From NCBI RefSeq assembly GCF_020740535.1, contig NZ_CP082362.1:248001-312000 (forward strand): 64,000 nt of DNA, written 5' to 3'. A model generated the notes under the pieces. That model had not been told where the DNA came from. It searched no databases and was given only the letters and a program-made list of their open reading frames with translations. The DNA comes from Streptomyces profundus (lineage in GTDB: Bacteria > Actinomycetota > Actinomycetes > Streptomycetales > Streptomycetaceae). The translations under genes were made by a program, and so were the position numbers. This document shows, piece by piece, positions 34,042 through 42,136 of the stretch (its first letter is position 1; every line of letters starts with the position of its first letter).

Positions 34042-37000
34042 TCAGTCGCCGGCCAGGGTGACGAGGTGGGTCGCGAGGCGGCGGACGGTCGGGTGTTCCA
34101 GCACGACGGTGGCCGGGAGTCGGACGCCGAAGACGGCCGCGAGGCGGTCGGCGAGGGTCACGGCGGCGGACGAACGGCCGCCCAGGTCGAAGAAGTTGTC
34201 GTCGAGTCCGACCTCCTCGCAGCCCAGCGCGTCACACCACAGGGCGGCGACGGCCCGCTCGTCCGGGGCCTCGGGGGCGGCCGAGGCCGCCCTGGCGCGC
34301 CGGGGCGCGGGCGGCGGTGGGGCGGCGGCCAGCAGTCCCTGGTCCAGCTGGACATGGTCCAGATGCCCCGCGGCGGCCAGCAGCCGGTCGGCGACCGCGC
34401 CGGCCGCCTCGCCCTCCGCGACCAGCCAGCGGCCGGCGCCCCCGTGACGGGCGGCGGCGGCCCGCGCGACCACCGCCGGAGCCGGCGCGATGGCCACCCG
34501 GGCCAGGGGCGCCTGCCCGGCCAACGCCGCCTGCGCGGCGTCGAACTGGCGCTCGGTGAGCCCGGTCAAGACGGCGGCGTCCAGCCGCCCCCAGCGGTCG
34601 ACGGCCGTGCGCACCGCCGAGGCGAGCGCTTCGGGCGAGGCGCGCACGACGCGGGCCTGGACCGCCGCCAGCCGCCGCTCGACGGCGTCGTCGGCACCGG
34701 CCAGCAGCACCGTCCAGCCGCGCGCGGCATCGCCTTCGGGCAGCGTCACCGGCTCCCGGTGGGGCTCCCAGACGCCGGTGCCGCGCACCGCGAGTGGACC
34801 GCTTCCCCGGGCGAGGACGGCGGCGAGCGTCTGCTCCGGGTCGCTGCCGGGCGCCGCGTCCACCTGGTGCACGCCGGCGAGCGCGCCCAGGGCCGCGTCC
34901 CGGGGACGGGTGAGGTCGGGCCCCAGCACCCCGAGGGCTCCGCCGGTGAGCGCGACCACGGAGGTGTCGGCGAAGAGCGGGTCGTCGGCCAGCGCGCGGA
35001 CGAGCGCGCCGACGGCGGGCGCCGGGTCCTCGGCGTCGTCGGCCAGCGCGGTGGCGTGCACCACCAGCCGTGGCACGCCGACCAGCGAACGCGTCAGACG
35101 CCCGAGATCCGGCGGGCCGGAAACGGTGAAGTCGCCGTCGGGCAGCGCCAGGAACGCGGGGCCCGGCCGCACCACGGCCGTCTCGGCGCCGGCCCGCAGC
35201 AGCCGGTCCGCCAGGGACTCCCCCGCCGGGTCGGCGACGAGGAGCAGCCAGGGCCCGGCCGCGCGCAGCCGCCGGTCCAGATCGTGCGTGGGCGGCCGGC
35301 TGCGGCGCCAGGCGGGGGTCCAGGCGTCGCCCGTGGGCGCGGTGGCCACCGGCTCGACCCAGTGGCGGGCGCGTTGGAAGGGGTAGGTGGGCAGGGGCAG
35401 GCGCCGGCCCAGGCCGCCGTGCAGGGCGGCCCAGTCGATCCGCGCGCCGGCCAGCCAGAGCCGGGCCAACGTGTCGGCCAGCCAGCTGTCGGGGTCGGCC
35501 GTCACCTCGTCGGCGGCGACCGTCTCGGTGCCGTCGTCGGCGACCACGACCCCCAGCCGGGTCAGGCCGTCGGCCAGCCCCGGCGCGTCCCAGAGGCGGC
35601 GGACGGCCGCGTCCAGCGCCGGCCCCCCGGAGCCGGCGACCCGGACGCGGGGCGGCCGGTGCGCGGCGGGGGCGTCCCGCCAGCGGCCCGGGTCGGCGAG
35701 GGCGGCCACCGCGTCGGCGTGGTCCCGCACCACCAGGGCGCGGCGCAGCGGCAGTTGGCCGCGGGAGACCTGGAGGGTGTGGGCGAGGTCGGCCAGCTCG
35801 GTCTCCGGGTGGCGGGTCAGCTGGTCGCCTATCCGGCGGGTCAGCGCGGTCAGCGCGGCCGGGTCGGCGGCGGAGAGGGTGAGCAGGTGCGGCCCGGGGC
35901 GGGGTCGCGCGGCGGGTCGGGGCGGCGGCTCCTGAAGCACCACATGGGCGTTGGTGCCGCCCACGCCGAACGAGCTGACGCCGGCGCGGCGCGGCCCTGG
36001 CCCGGCGGGCCAGGCCCGGTTCTCGGTGAGCACGGTCAGCCGGTCGGCGGCGTCGGCCAGCACCGGGTTGGGCGTCCGGAACCCGGCGGTGGCCGGCAGC
36101 ACCCGGTCCCGCAGGCCGAGCGCGGCGCGGATCAGGCCCGTCACGCCGGCGGCCCGGTCGAGGTGGCCGACGAGCGGCTTGGCGGAGCCCAGCACGCAGG
36201 GGCGCTCCCGTGGGTCGGCGAACACCCGGCGCAGGGCGTCGAGTTCGATGGAGTCACCGAGCGGGGTGCCGACGGCGTGGCACTCCACATAGCCCACGTC
36301 CGCCGGCTTGACCTCGGCGACGGCCAGCGCGGTCTCGATCACCGCGGCCTGGCCGGCGACGCCGGGCGCCGCGTAGCCGGCCCGGTCGTCGCCGTCGTTG
36401 TTGACGGCCGAGCCGAGGATCACCGCGTGCACCGGGTCGCCGTCGGCGAGCGCGTCGGCGAGCCGCCGCAGGGCCACCACGGCGGTGCCGGAGGCCATCA
36501 CGGTGCCGTTGGCGGAGGCGTCCAGGCTGGCCACCCGCCCGTCGGGGGAGAGGATCCCGCCCTCCTGGTGGCGGTAGCCGGCGGGTTGCGGCAGCGGCAG
36601 ATGGGCCCCGCCGGCCAGGGCCAGGTCGCACTCGTAGGTGAGCAGGCTCTGGCAGGCCAGGTGGACGGCCACCAGCGAGGTCGAGCAGTAGGTCTGCACG
36701 GTCAGGCTGGGGCCCGCCAGGCCCAGCTTCCAGGACACCAGGGACGTCAACGAGTCCCGTTCGACGCCGGCCGCCAACAGCCGGGCGCCGTCCGGCTCGT
36801 CGGCCAACCCCGGCAGATGGCGGGTGAGGTAGTCGGGAAAGGCGCAGCCGGCGAAGAGGCCGACGGCGGGGCCTGGGCGGACGGGCGGGTGGCCGGCCGA
36901 CTCCAGCGCCTCCCAGCAGCACTCAAGCAGCAGCCGGTGGTGCGGCTCCAGGGTCTCCGCCTCCCGGTCGGTCAGCCCGAAGGCCACCGGGTCGAATTCC

Positions 37001-37257
37001 TCAAGCCCGGGTACCGGACCGCCCACCGGGACATAGCCGGGCCCGTCCCGGACGCCGGCCGCGACCCGTTCGGCCTCGGTGATCTGCCGCAGCCCGGGCT
37101 CGCCCGCCAACTGGGCGCGCCACAGCTCGGCCACGTCGCCGGCGCCGGGAAAGCGGCCGGCCATGCCGACGATGGCCACCGCGCCCTCGGGCACGACCTG
37201 TGCTGGCTGCTCCCGCTCGGATGAGTTCACTGTCGGATCGATCCCTGCCTCGGTCAT
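34042..37257 (-). CDS. PKS 4: lone module KS-(AT deleted)-(degenerate KR)-ACP
   Basis: The 1071-residue protein has a KS with Cys191 (TYCSTSL), a histidine in VECHAVGTPLGD (altered from EAHGTGT) and GSAKPLVGH, so it could still condense. The KS-AT linker and the post-AT YPFQR linker are both present, but only about 70 residues lie between them instead of about 300, with no GHSxG motif. The next part resembles a KR structural fold but has no TGGxGxxG loop and no YxxxN, so no reduction is expected. The ACP has Ser1029 in FFDLGGRSS. It starts 4 bp after the ABC permease stop and ends the minus-strand operon. It needs its acyl unit in trans or acts as a transfer or non-elongating module. Confidence 0.88.
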   Translation of the reverse strand: MTEAGIDPTVNSSEREQPAQVVPEGAVAIVGMAGRFPGAGDVAELWRAQLAGEPGLRQITEAERVAAGVRDGPGYVPVGGPVPGLEEFDPVAFGLTDREAETLEPHHRLLLECCWEALESAGHPPVRPGPAVGLFAGCAFPDYLTRHLPGLADEPDGARLLAAGVERDSLTSLVSWKLGLAGPSLTVQTYCSTSLVAVHLACQSLLTYECDLALAGGAHLPLPQPAGYRHQEGGILSPDGRVASLDASANGTVMASGTAVVALRRLADALADGDPVHAVILGSAVNNDGDDRAGYAAPGVAGQAAVIETALAVAEVKPADVGYVECHAVGTPLGDSIELDALRRVFADPRERPCVLGSAKPLVGHLDRAAGVTGLIRAALGLRDRVLPATAGFRTPNPVLADAADRLTVLTENRAWPAGPGPRRAGVSSFGVGGTNAHVVLQEPPPRPAARPRPGPHLLTLSAADPAALTALTRRIGDQLTRHPETELADLAHTLQVSRGQLPLRRALVVRDHADAVAALADPGRWRDAPAAHRPPRVRVAGSGGPALDAAVRRLWDAPGLADGLTRLGVVVADDGTETVAADEVTADPDSWLADTLARLWLAGARIDWAALHGGLGRRLPLPTYPFQRARHWVEPVATAPTGDAWTPAWRRSRPPTHDLDRRLRAAGPWLLLVADPAGESLADRLLRAGAETAVVRPGPAFLALPDGDFTVSGPPDLGRLTRSLVGVPRLVVHATALADDAEDPAPAVGALVRALADDPLFADTSVVALTGGALGVLGPDLTRPRDAALGALAGVHQVDAAPGSDPEQTLAAVLARGSGPLAVRGTGVWEPHREPVTLPEGDAARGWTVLLAGADDAVERRLAAVQARVVRASPEALASAVRTAVDRWGRLDAAVLTGLTERQFDAAQAALAGQAPLARVAIAPAPAVVARAAAARHGGAGRWLVAEGEAAGAVADRLLAAAGHLDHVQLDQGLLAAAPPPPAPRRARAASAAPEAPDERAVAALWCDALGCEEVGLDDNFFDLGGRSSAAVTLADRLAAVFGVRLPATVVLEHPTVRRLATHLVTLAGD

Positions 37258-37261
37258 GGCG

Positions 37262-38053
37262 TCACACCAGGTGGCTGCGGCCCCACCCGTGGGCGAGGCG
37301 GTAGGTCGCGAAGGCCCCGGTGGCCAGCGCGATGGCCAGGCAGACCAGGGCGGGCCCGAAGGTGCCGCCCGCGTCTCCCTCCACGGCGGCGCGGAGCATG
37401 GACAGGCCCCAGTAGCCGGGAGAGAAGGGGGCGATCTCCTGCGCCCAGCCCGGCATCAGGTCCACCGGCAGGAACGTGCCGCCGACGGTGCTGACCACGA
37501 TGGCGCCCACGTCGCAGGCGACGATCAGGTCGCCCCGGCTGCGGACCACGGTGGCCAGCGCGGCGCCCATGGCCAGCAGCGTGACGCCCCAGACCGACAT
37601 GGCGACCAGCAGCAGCGGCAGCGAGACGGGCAGCGGCATCCCGATGACGGTGATCCCGTAGACGAAGAGCACCGTCTGCTGGAAGAGGAGCACCACGAAG
37701 ACCGGCACCGCCTTGCCGACCAGCAGCTCCCAGCGGGCGGCGCGGCTGGCCCGCAGCCGGTCCCAGGTGCGCCACTCGCGTTCGACGAAGATGGCGTTGC
37801 CCACGATGGCCATGGCGAAGACGGAGAACATCACCAGCTGACCGGTGACGGCGTGCACGGTGCCGGTCTCCAACGCCTCCTCGTAGAGCGGCTGGAGCAT
37901 CAGCATGAACACCATCGGCGTGACCAGGTAGCTGATCAGCTGGGAGGGGTCCCGCAGCCGCAGCAGCAGGTTGTAGCCGATCAGCGCGCGGGTGCGGTGG
38001 AGGGCGCCGCCGAGGGGGACGACGAGGGGCGCTGTGGTGGACTCAGTCGACAT
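37262..38053 (-). CDS. ABC-2 type transporter permease
   Basis: The 263-residue membrane protein has about six hydrophobic segments, with a cytoplasmic N-terminus and the REWRTWDRLRAS motif typical of ABC-2 (DrrB-like) permeases. These form homodimeric channels that export antibiotics with a separate ATPase subunit. It overlaps the ATPase gene by 11 bp, so the pair is coupled. The expected role is export of the cluster product, and hence self-resistance. The family call is firm; the substrate is inferred. Confidence 0.9.
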   Translation of the reverse strand: MSTESTTAPLVVPLGGALHRTRALIGYNLLLRLRDPSQLISYLVTPMVFMLMLQPLYEEALETGTVHAVTGQLVMFSVFAMAIVGNAIFVEREWRTWDRLRASRAARWELLVGKAVPVFVVLLFQQTVLFVYGITVIGMPLPVSLPLLLVAMSVWGVTLLAMGAALATVVRSRGDLIVACDVGAIVVSTVGGTFLPVDLMPGWAQEIAPFSPGYWGLSMLRAAVEGDAGGTFGPALVCLAIALATGAFATYRLAHGWGRSHLV

Positions 38054-38876
38054 GGCTGACCGCCAGGGAGTGGTAGAGGTCGTCGAGGGACGGGTGGCGC
38101 AGTTCGACCGACTCGACGGGGCGGCGAACGGTGCGCAGGATCTCCAGCAGGCTGCTGGTCGGGTCCTGCGACGACACCTGCACCTGCTCGTCGCCGGCGG
38201 TCACCCTGACCTCACCCGGCAGTCCGTCGAGCAGCTCGGCGCTGGTGCCCCGGGCGATGACCCGGCCCTTGACGGCGACCGCGAGGGTGGCCTGGAGATC
38301 CATCAGCTCGGACAGGTAGTGGGTGGTGTAGATGACCGCCGCGCCCTCGGCGGCACGCTGCTTGACCACGTCCAGCAGGGCCGCCCTGGTCTCCGGGTCG
38401 GCGCCCGCCGTCGGCTCGTCGAGCAGCAGCAGTGCTGGCCGGTGGATGAGCGCGGTCGCGGCCTGCGTCCGGCGCTGCTGGCCGCCGGAGAGCAGCCCGG
38501 CCCTGCGGTCGAGGAAGTCGGTCAGCTGGAGGGCGACGGCCAGCTCCTCGATCGCCGAACGCAGCGCGCCGCGCCGCAGCCCGGCGACGCTCCCGTAGAG
38601 CTTCAGATGCTCCCGGACGGTCAACGGCCGGTAGAGCGCGATGTGTTGGGGTGAGATGCCGATCTCGCCCCGGGTCTCGGCCGGGGCCTTGCCGCCGACC
38701 CTGACGGTGCCGCTGTCCGGCTTGAGCAGCCCGGACACCATCTCCACGAAGGTGGTCTTGCCGGCGCCGTTGTGGCCGACGAGACCGACGATCTCCCCCG
38801 CCTCGACGCTCAGGCTGAAACCGTCGAGGGCGCGCACCTCGTCGTAGCGTTTGGTGAGTTCTTCGGCCACTAGCAC
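38043..38876 (-). CDS. ABC transporter ATP-binding protein
   Basis: The 277-residue ATPase has Walker A GHNGAGKTT, signature LSGGQQRR, Walker B LLLLDEP and the switch histidine in TTHYLSE. It is a DrrA-like exporter subunit. The GTG start at 38876 is chosen because AGGAGG lies just upstream; it overlaps the ligase stop by 7 bp. A larger upstream-open frame is only antisense to the ligase. It forms an export pair with the permease downstream. Confidence 0.92.
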   Translation of the reverse strand: MLVAEELTKRYDEVRALDGFSLSVEAGEIVGLVGHNGAGKTTFVEMVSGLLKPDSGTVRVGGKAPAETRGEIGISPQHIALYRPLTVREHLKLYGSVAGLRRGALRSAIEELAVALQLTDFLDRRAGLLSGGQQRRTQAATALIHRPALLLLDEPTAGADPETRAALLDVVKQRAAEGAAVIYTTHYLSELMDLQATLAVAVKGRVIARGTSAELLDGLPGEVRVTAGDEQVQVSSQDPTSSLLEILRTVRRPVESVELRHPSLDDLYHSLAVSHVD

Positions 38877-40438
38877 GGGACCTCCTGGGTTGTTCTGGGG
38901 CCGCTCTCCCGCGCCTGGGCCCGCAGGGCGACGCGGTCGAACTTGCCGTTGACGGATCGGGGGAGCGCGGCGCGGACCTCGATCCGCCCCGGCACCATGT
39001 AGGTGGGCAGGACCCGGGCCAGCTCGGCGCGGAGGCCGGTGGCCGAGAGCGGGCCGTCGCCACCGGCGGTGACCAGCAGCGTGATCCGCTGGCCCAGGAG
39101 TTCGTCGGGCATCCCCAGCGCCACGGCCTCGCCGACCAGCCCGGTGGCGTAGGCGGCCTCCTCGACCTCGGTGGGGCTGACCCGGTAGCCGGATGTCTTG
39201 ATCATGTCGTCGTCGCGGCCGACGAAGTAGAGGAAGCCCTCCTCGTCCCGGTAGGCGGTGTCGCCCGACCAGACGGCGATCTCGGGGCGCCCCGCCACCG
39301 CTTCGCCCGGCACCGGGCGGAAGCGGAGCGCGGTGCGCTCCGGGTCGCGCCAGTAGCCCAGGGCGACCAGCGCGCCCCGGTGCACCAGCTCGCCGTGTTC
39401 CCCCGGCTCGCAGGGGGTGCCGTCCGGGCGGACCAGCAGCACCTCGGCGTTGGGGATGGCCTTCCCGATCGAGTCGGGGCGGCGGTCCACCTCGGCCGGG
39501 TCGAGATAGGTGGAGCGGAACGCCTCGGTCAACCCGTACATCAGGAACGGCTCCGCCGCGGGCAGCGAGGCGCGCAGCGAGTCCAGGGTGGCGCGCGGCA
39601 GCCGCCCGCCGGTGTTGGCGAAGTACCGCAGGCTCGCCGCCGCCTCGGCCGGCCACTCCTGGGCGGCCAGCCGCAGCCACAGCGGCGGCACGCAGGTCAG
39701 CCCGGTGACCCGGTGCCTGGCGCAGAGCCCGACCACCTCGGCGGGCCCGAGGTAGTTCACCAGCACCAGATGGGCGCCGGCGACCAGCGCGGTGGTGAGC
39801 TGGCTCAGCCCCGCGTCGAAGCTCAGCGGCAGCACGCCGAGCAGCACGTCGTCGGCGGTGTGCCGCAGATAGCCGGCGACGCTCCGGGCGCCGGCCAGCA
39901 GGTTGCGGTGCGAGACCACCACGCCCTTCGGTCCGCCGGTGCTGCCCGAGGTGTAGAGGATCGCCGCCGGGTCGTCGTCGATCACGGCCGTCTCGGCGCG
40001 CGGGTCGAGCGGGGGCGCGGCGGCCCACCGCCGCCAGTCGGGCGAGCCGACGGTGACCACCCGCTCGACCCGGAGGTCGGTCAGGGCAGCCGCCACGGTG
40101 GCCAGCCGCTGTTCGGTGGTGACCAGCACCGACGGCGCGCAGTCCGCCACGACGGACCGCACCTGCCGCTCCCTGGACAGCGGGTTGAGCGGCACGAGGA
40201 CCGCACCCACCAGGGAGGCGGCCAGCAGCGCCACCACGGTCTCCAGACGCTTCTCGGCGTAGACCGCGACCCGGTCGCCCCGGCGCACACCGTCCGCGCG
40301 CAGCCCGCCGGCGACCCGGGCGACCCGCTTGGCGAGTTCGGCGTAGGAGAGGGTCTCCCCCCGGTAGGTGAGCGCCGGCCGGTCGGGCGCCCCGTGGGAG
40401 AGCAGTTGGTCCACCCGGACGAGGGGCGGCTCAGGCAT
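38870..40438 (-). CDS. Acyl/aminoacyl-AMP ligase, carrier-protein loading type
   Basis: The 522-residue adenylation enzyme has the A3 core YTSGSTGGPKG, the MYGLTEAFRSTY substrate/AMP segment, the hinge GRDDDMIKTSGYRVSP and the A10 lysine in NGKFDR. It resembles the AMP-forming ligases found with a PLP decarboxylase and an ACP in exosortase-A-type loci, and more loosely the stand-alone ligases that load amino acids on carrier proteins. Its start overlaps the upstream ACP gene by 8 bp, so that ACP is the likely acceptor. The MYGLTEAF segment is not informative enough to name the acid. With the decarboxylase at 6.6 kb it could produce a decarboxylated aminoacyl thioester; a simple carboxylic acid substrate is the alternative. 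Confidence 0.85.
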   Translation of the reverse strand: MPEPPLVRVDQLLSHGAPDRPALTYRGETLSYAELAKRVARVAGGLRADGVRRGDRVAVYAEKRLETVVALLAASLVGAVLVPLNPLSRERQVRSVVADCAPSVLVTTEQRLATVAAALTDLRVERVVTVGSPDWRRWAAAPPLDPRAETAVIDDDPAAILYTSGSTGGPKGVVVSHRNLLAGARSVAGYLRHTADDVLLGVLPLSFDAGLSQLTTALVAGAHLVLVNYLGPAEVVGLCARHRVTGLTCVPPLWLRLAAQEWPAEAAASLRYFANTGGRLPRATLDSLRASLPAAEPFLMYGLTEAFRSTYLDPAEVDRRPDSIGKAIPNAEVLLVRPDGTPCEPGEHGELVHRGALVALGYWRDPERTALRFRPVPGEAVAGRPEIAVWSGDTAYRDEEGFLYFVGRDDDMIKTSGYRVSPTEVEEAAYATGLVGEAVALGMPDELLGQRITLLVTAGGDGPLSATGLRAELARVLPTYMVPGRIEVRAALPRSVNGKFDRVALRAQARESGPRTTQEVPC

Positions 40439-40703
40439 CGGCGAACCGCTCGGCCGGGATGACCCCGCCGACCGCCTCCCACAGGGACCCGACCGTCTCG
40501 AAGGTCTCCTCGGTGATCAACTCGTCCGGCAGGTCGAGCCCGAAGGTCTCCTCCAGGGAGGTCAGCAGCTGGACCACGCCCATCGAGTCGAGGCCGAGGG
40601 CCGCGAGATCGTCCGAAGGGGCCAGCTCCTCCCCGCTGGCATAGGGCAGATGTGCCACCAGAGTGGCCCGGAACGTTCGCGGTATGTCCATCTTCGTCAC
40701 CAT
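40431..40703 (-). CDS. Free-standing acyl carrier protein, ligase partner
   Basis: The 90-residue protein is a single carrier domain with the phosphopantetheine serine in LAALGLDSMGVVQLL. The ATG at 40703 is chosen as the first start giving only a short tail before the carrier fold; ATG 40691 is an alternative. The upstream-open frame is low-complexity and overlaps a repeat block. There is no canonical GGAGG site, only purine-rich AGAAGA repeats. It is the first gene of the five-gene minus-strand operon and overlaps the ligase, which should charge it. The cargo may be passed to PKS4 or another module after decarboxylation. Confidence 0.85.
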   Translation of the reverse strand: MVTKMDIPRTFRATLVAHLPYASGEELAPSDDLAALGLDSMGVVQLLTSLEETFGLDLPDELITEETFETVGSLWEAVGGVIPAERFADA

Positions 40704-40754
40704 GTTCTTCTTGGGTCTTCTGAGGTCTTCTGGGCTCTTCTTATGGGGTCTTCT
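40704..40754 (-). repeat. Five direct octamer repeats in the ACP-ligase operon leader
   Basis: On the minus strand the octamer AGAAGACC occurs at 40754-40747, 40731-40724 and 40721-40714, with AGAAGAGC at 40741-40734 and AGAAGAAC at 40711-40704. Four are spaced exactly 10 bp (one helical turn); the fifth is 13 bp away. The block touches the ACP start codon. It may be a protein-binding array or a translation-enhancing leader. Confidence 0.75.
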
Positions 40755-40887
40755 CGCAGGTTTCGGGCATCCGCCGGTGCGCGCCCGAGCCAACCACCGG
40801 CCGTCCTCACCTCGCTCTCACTCCGCTACCAGCGCTTCGATGGCGCGGGGGTAGTGGCGTGATGAGCGGCTCTGCCACCGTGATCCG

Positions 40888-40908
40888 CCTGAGCCTCACT
40901 CCCTCAGG
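40888..40908. promoter_or_regulatory. Small inverted repeat before the LuxR-type regulator
   Basis: CCTGAG (40888-40893) and CTCAGG (40903-40908) flank a 9-nt spacer, just upstream of the GGAGGAG ribosome site of the regulator. It could be an autoregulatory operator or an mRNA hairpin. The support is only its symmetry and position. Confidence 0.4.
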
Positions 40909-40921
40909 TTTCGGAGGAGAC

Positions 40922-41977
40922 ATGACCACGGCTGCTCTGCCGCGCATCGGACTCGCCCCGGGCGTGGACCCATCGGACGACGTCAGGCCGGACGATCACA
41001 CGGCCGCGCTCTACCGTTACGCGCTGCGGCGCGGCGAGCTGGGCCCGCTGGACGTGGCCGCCGCCGAACTAGGGGCGCCCACCGGGGCGTTGCTCGTCGC
41101 CGCGACCCGGCTGGTGGAGCTGCGCCTGTTGACCACCGACACGGCGGCCGGCGGCCGGCTGGTGCCCACCCCGCCCGAGGTGGCGACGGACCTGCTGGTG
41201 GCCCCGGTCGAACGCGCCATCTACCGGCGCCGGGATCTGGCCGACCAACTGCGGGACAGCATCCGCGCCGTCACCGCGCCGGACGGCGAGGACACCGCCC
41301 CGCACGGCGAGTTGGACACCCTGACCGGCGGCGCCGAGATCAGGGGCCTCTTCAAGCTGGCGACGGAGACCTGCCGGCGGGAGCTGGTGGTGCTGCGCCC
41401 GGGGCACGGCCCCGAGGCCGTCATCGACGATCTGCTGGACCCCTGCTTCGAGGCGCTGGAGCGGGCGGTGCCCACCCGGATACTGGCGCCGCACCGCAGC
41501 AGGACGGGGTTCGCGACGCGCGCCAGGGCCGCCAGGCTGGCCGCTTCGGGCGCGGAGATCCGCACCCTCAGCGAGGTGCCGCGCGCGGCGGTGGTCTTCG
41601 ACCGGTCGACGGCGGTGCTGGTCGACCTGACCGAGCACGGCGAGCCGACCGCGCGCCGGGTGCGGGACGCGGACGTGGTGGGCTTCCTGTTGGAGCTCTT
41701 CGACCAACTCTGGGCGGACGCGACCCCGTTCGGCTCGGACGCCGCCGGCTACGCGGACGCGGCCGACGATCTGCGGCGGTCACTGGCCCGGCTGATGGCC
41801 GAGGGCCACACGGACGAGGTGGTGGCCCGGCGCCTGGGCATGTCGGTGCGCACCTGCCGACGTCATATCGCGGGGCTGCTCCAGGAGTTGGACGCGGTCA
41901 GCCGGTTCCAGGCGGGCGTGCGCGCCGCCGACCGGTTCCCGTTGACCGCCGCGGGTCAGCCGGCGTCCGGCGCGTAG
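40922..41977 (+). CDS. LuxR-type (HTH) transcriptional regulator
   Basis: The 351-residue protein has an N-terminal winged-helix-like part (about 20-90, TrmB-like), a central domain (about 130-290) resembling the phospholipase-D-like effector domain of such regulators, and a C-terminal LuxR helix-turn-helix (about 300-345, VVARRLGMSVRTCRRHIAGLLQ). The ATG at 40922 follows a strong GGAGGAG site; upstream starts at 40859/40862 have none. It is divergent from the ACP-ligase operon and followed by a hairpin. It probably controls the cluster together with the SARP. The ligand is unknown. Confidence 0.88.
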   Translation: MTTAALPRIGLAPGVDPSDDVRPDDHTAALYRYALRRGELGPLDVAAAELGAPTGALLVAATRLVELRLLTTDTAAGGRLVPTPPEVATDLLVAPVERAIYRRRDLADQLRDSIRAVTAPDGEDTAPHGELDTLTGGAEIRGLFKLATETCRRELVVLRPGHGPEAVIDDLLDPCFEALERAVPTRILAPHRSRTGFATRARAARLAASGAEIRTLSEVPRAAVVFDRSTAVLVDLTEHGEPTARRVRDADVVGFLLELFDQLWADATPFGSDAAGYADAADDLRRSLARLMAEGHTDEVVARRLGMSVRTCRRHIAGLLQELDAVSRFQAGVRAADRFPLTAAGQPASGA

Positions 41978-42001
41978 CGCCCGCCGGCCACGGGGCGGGC
42001 G
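41978..42001 (+). terminator. Hairpin terminator after the LuxR-type regulator
   Basis: A perfect 8-bp stem (41978-41985 with 41994-42001) and an 8-nt loop begin one base after the regulator stop. It marks the likely right edge of the cluster. Confidence 0.65.
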
Positions 42002-42020
42002 TCGGACCGCCCGGGTGGTG

Positions 42021-42049
42021 TTGACACCCTCCCGCACCCTCACTACCGT
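42021..42049 (+). promoter_or_regulatory. Promoter of the GH27 gene
   Basis: TTGACA (42021-42026) and TACCGT (42044-42049) are separated by 17 bp, a good fit to the principal Streptomyces sigma factor. Transcription should start near 42056, inside the downstream palindrome. Confidence 0.7.
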
Positions 42050-42054
42050 CCTCA

Positions 42055-42083
42055 CGTGATATCGACCACCGTTCGATATCACG
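42055..42083. promoter_or_regulatory. Perfect 11-bp inverted repeat operator at the GH27 start site
   Basis: CGTGATATCGA (42055-42065) and TCGATATCACG (42073-42083) are perfect inverted copies around a 7-nt spacer, overlapping the predicted transcription start. This is the layout of a repressor operator, for example LacI, GntR or ROK type. No matching repressor gene is adjacent. Confidence 0.75.
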
Positions 42084-42136
42084 ACCGGCCCGACCCGGTC
42101 GCACCGCCACCCAGCCACCCGAAGGCGCTGACCGCG

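Noticed and set aside
38043..40028. 661-codon frame as the ABC ATPase gene
   Set aside because: Only the last 277 codons encode the ATPase, from a GTG behind AGGAGG. The rest is out of frame across the ligase gene.
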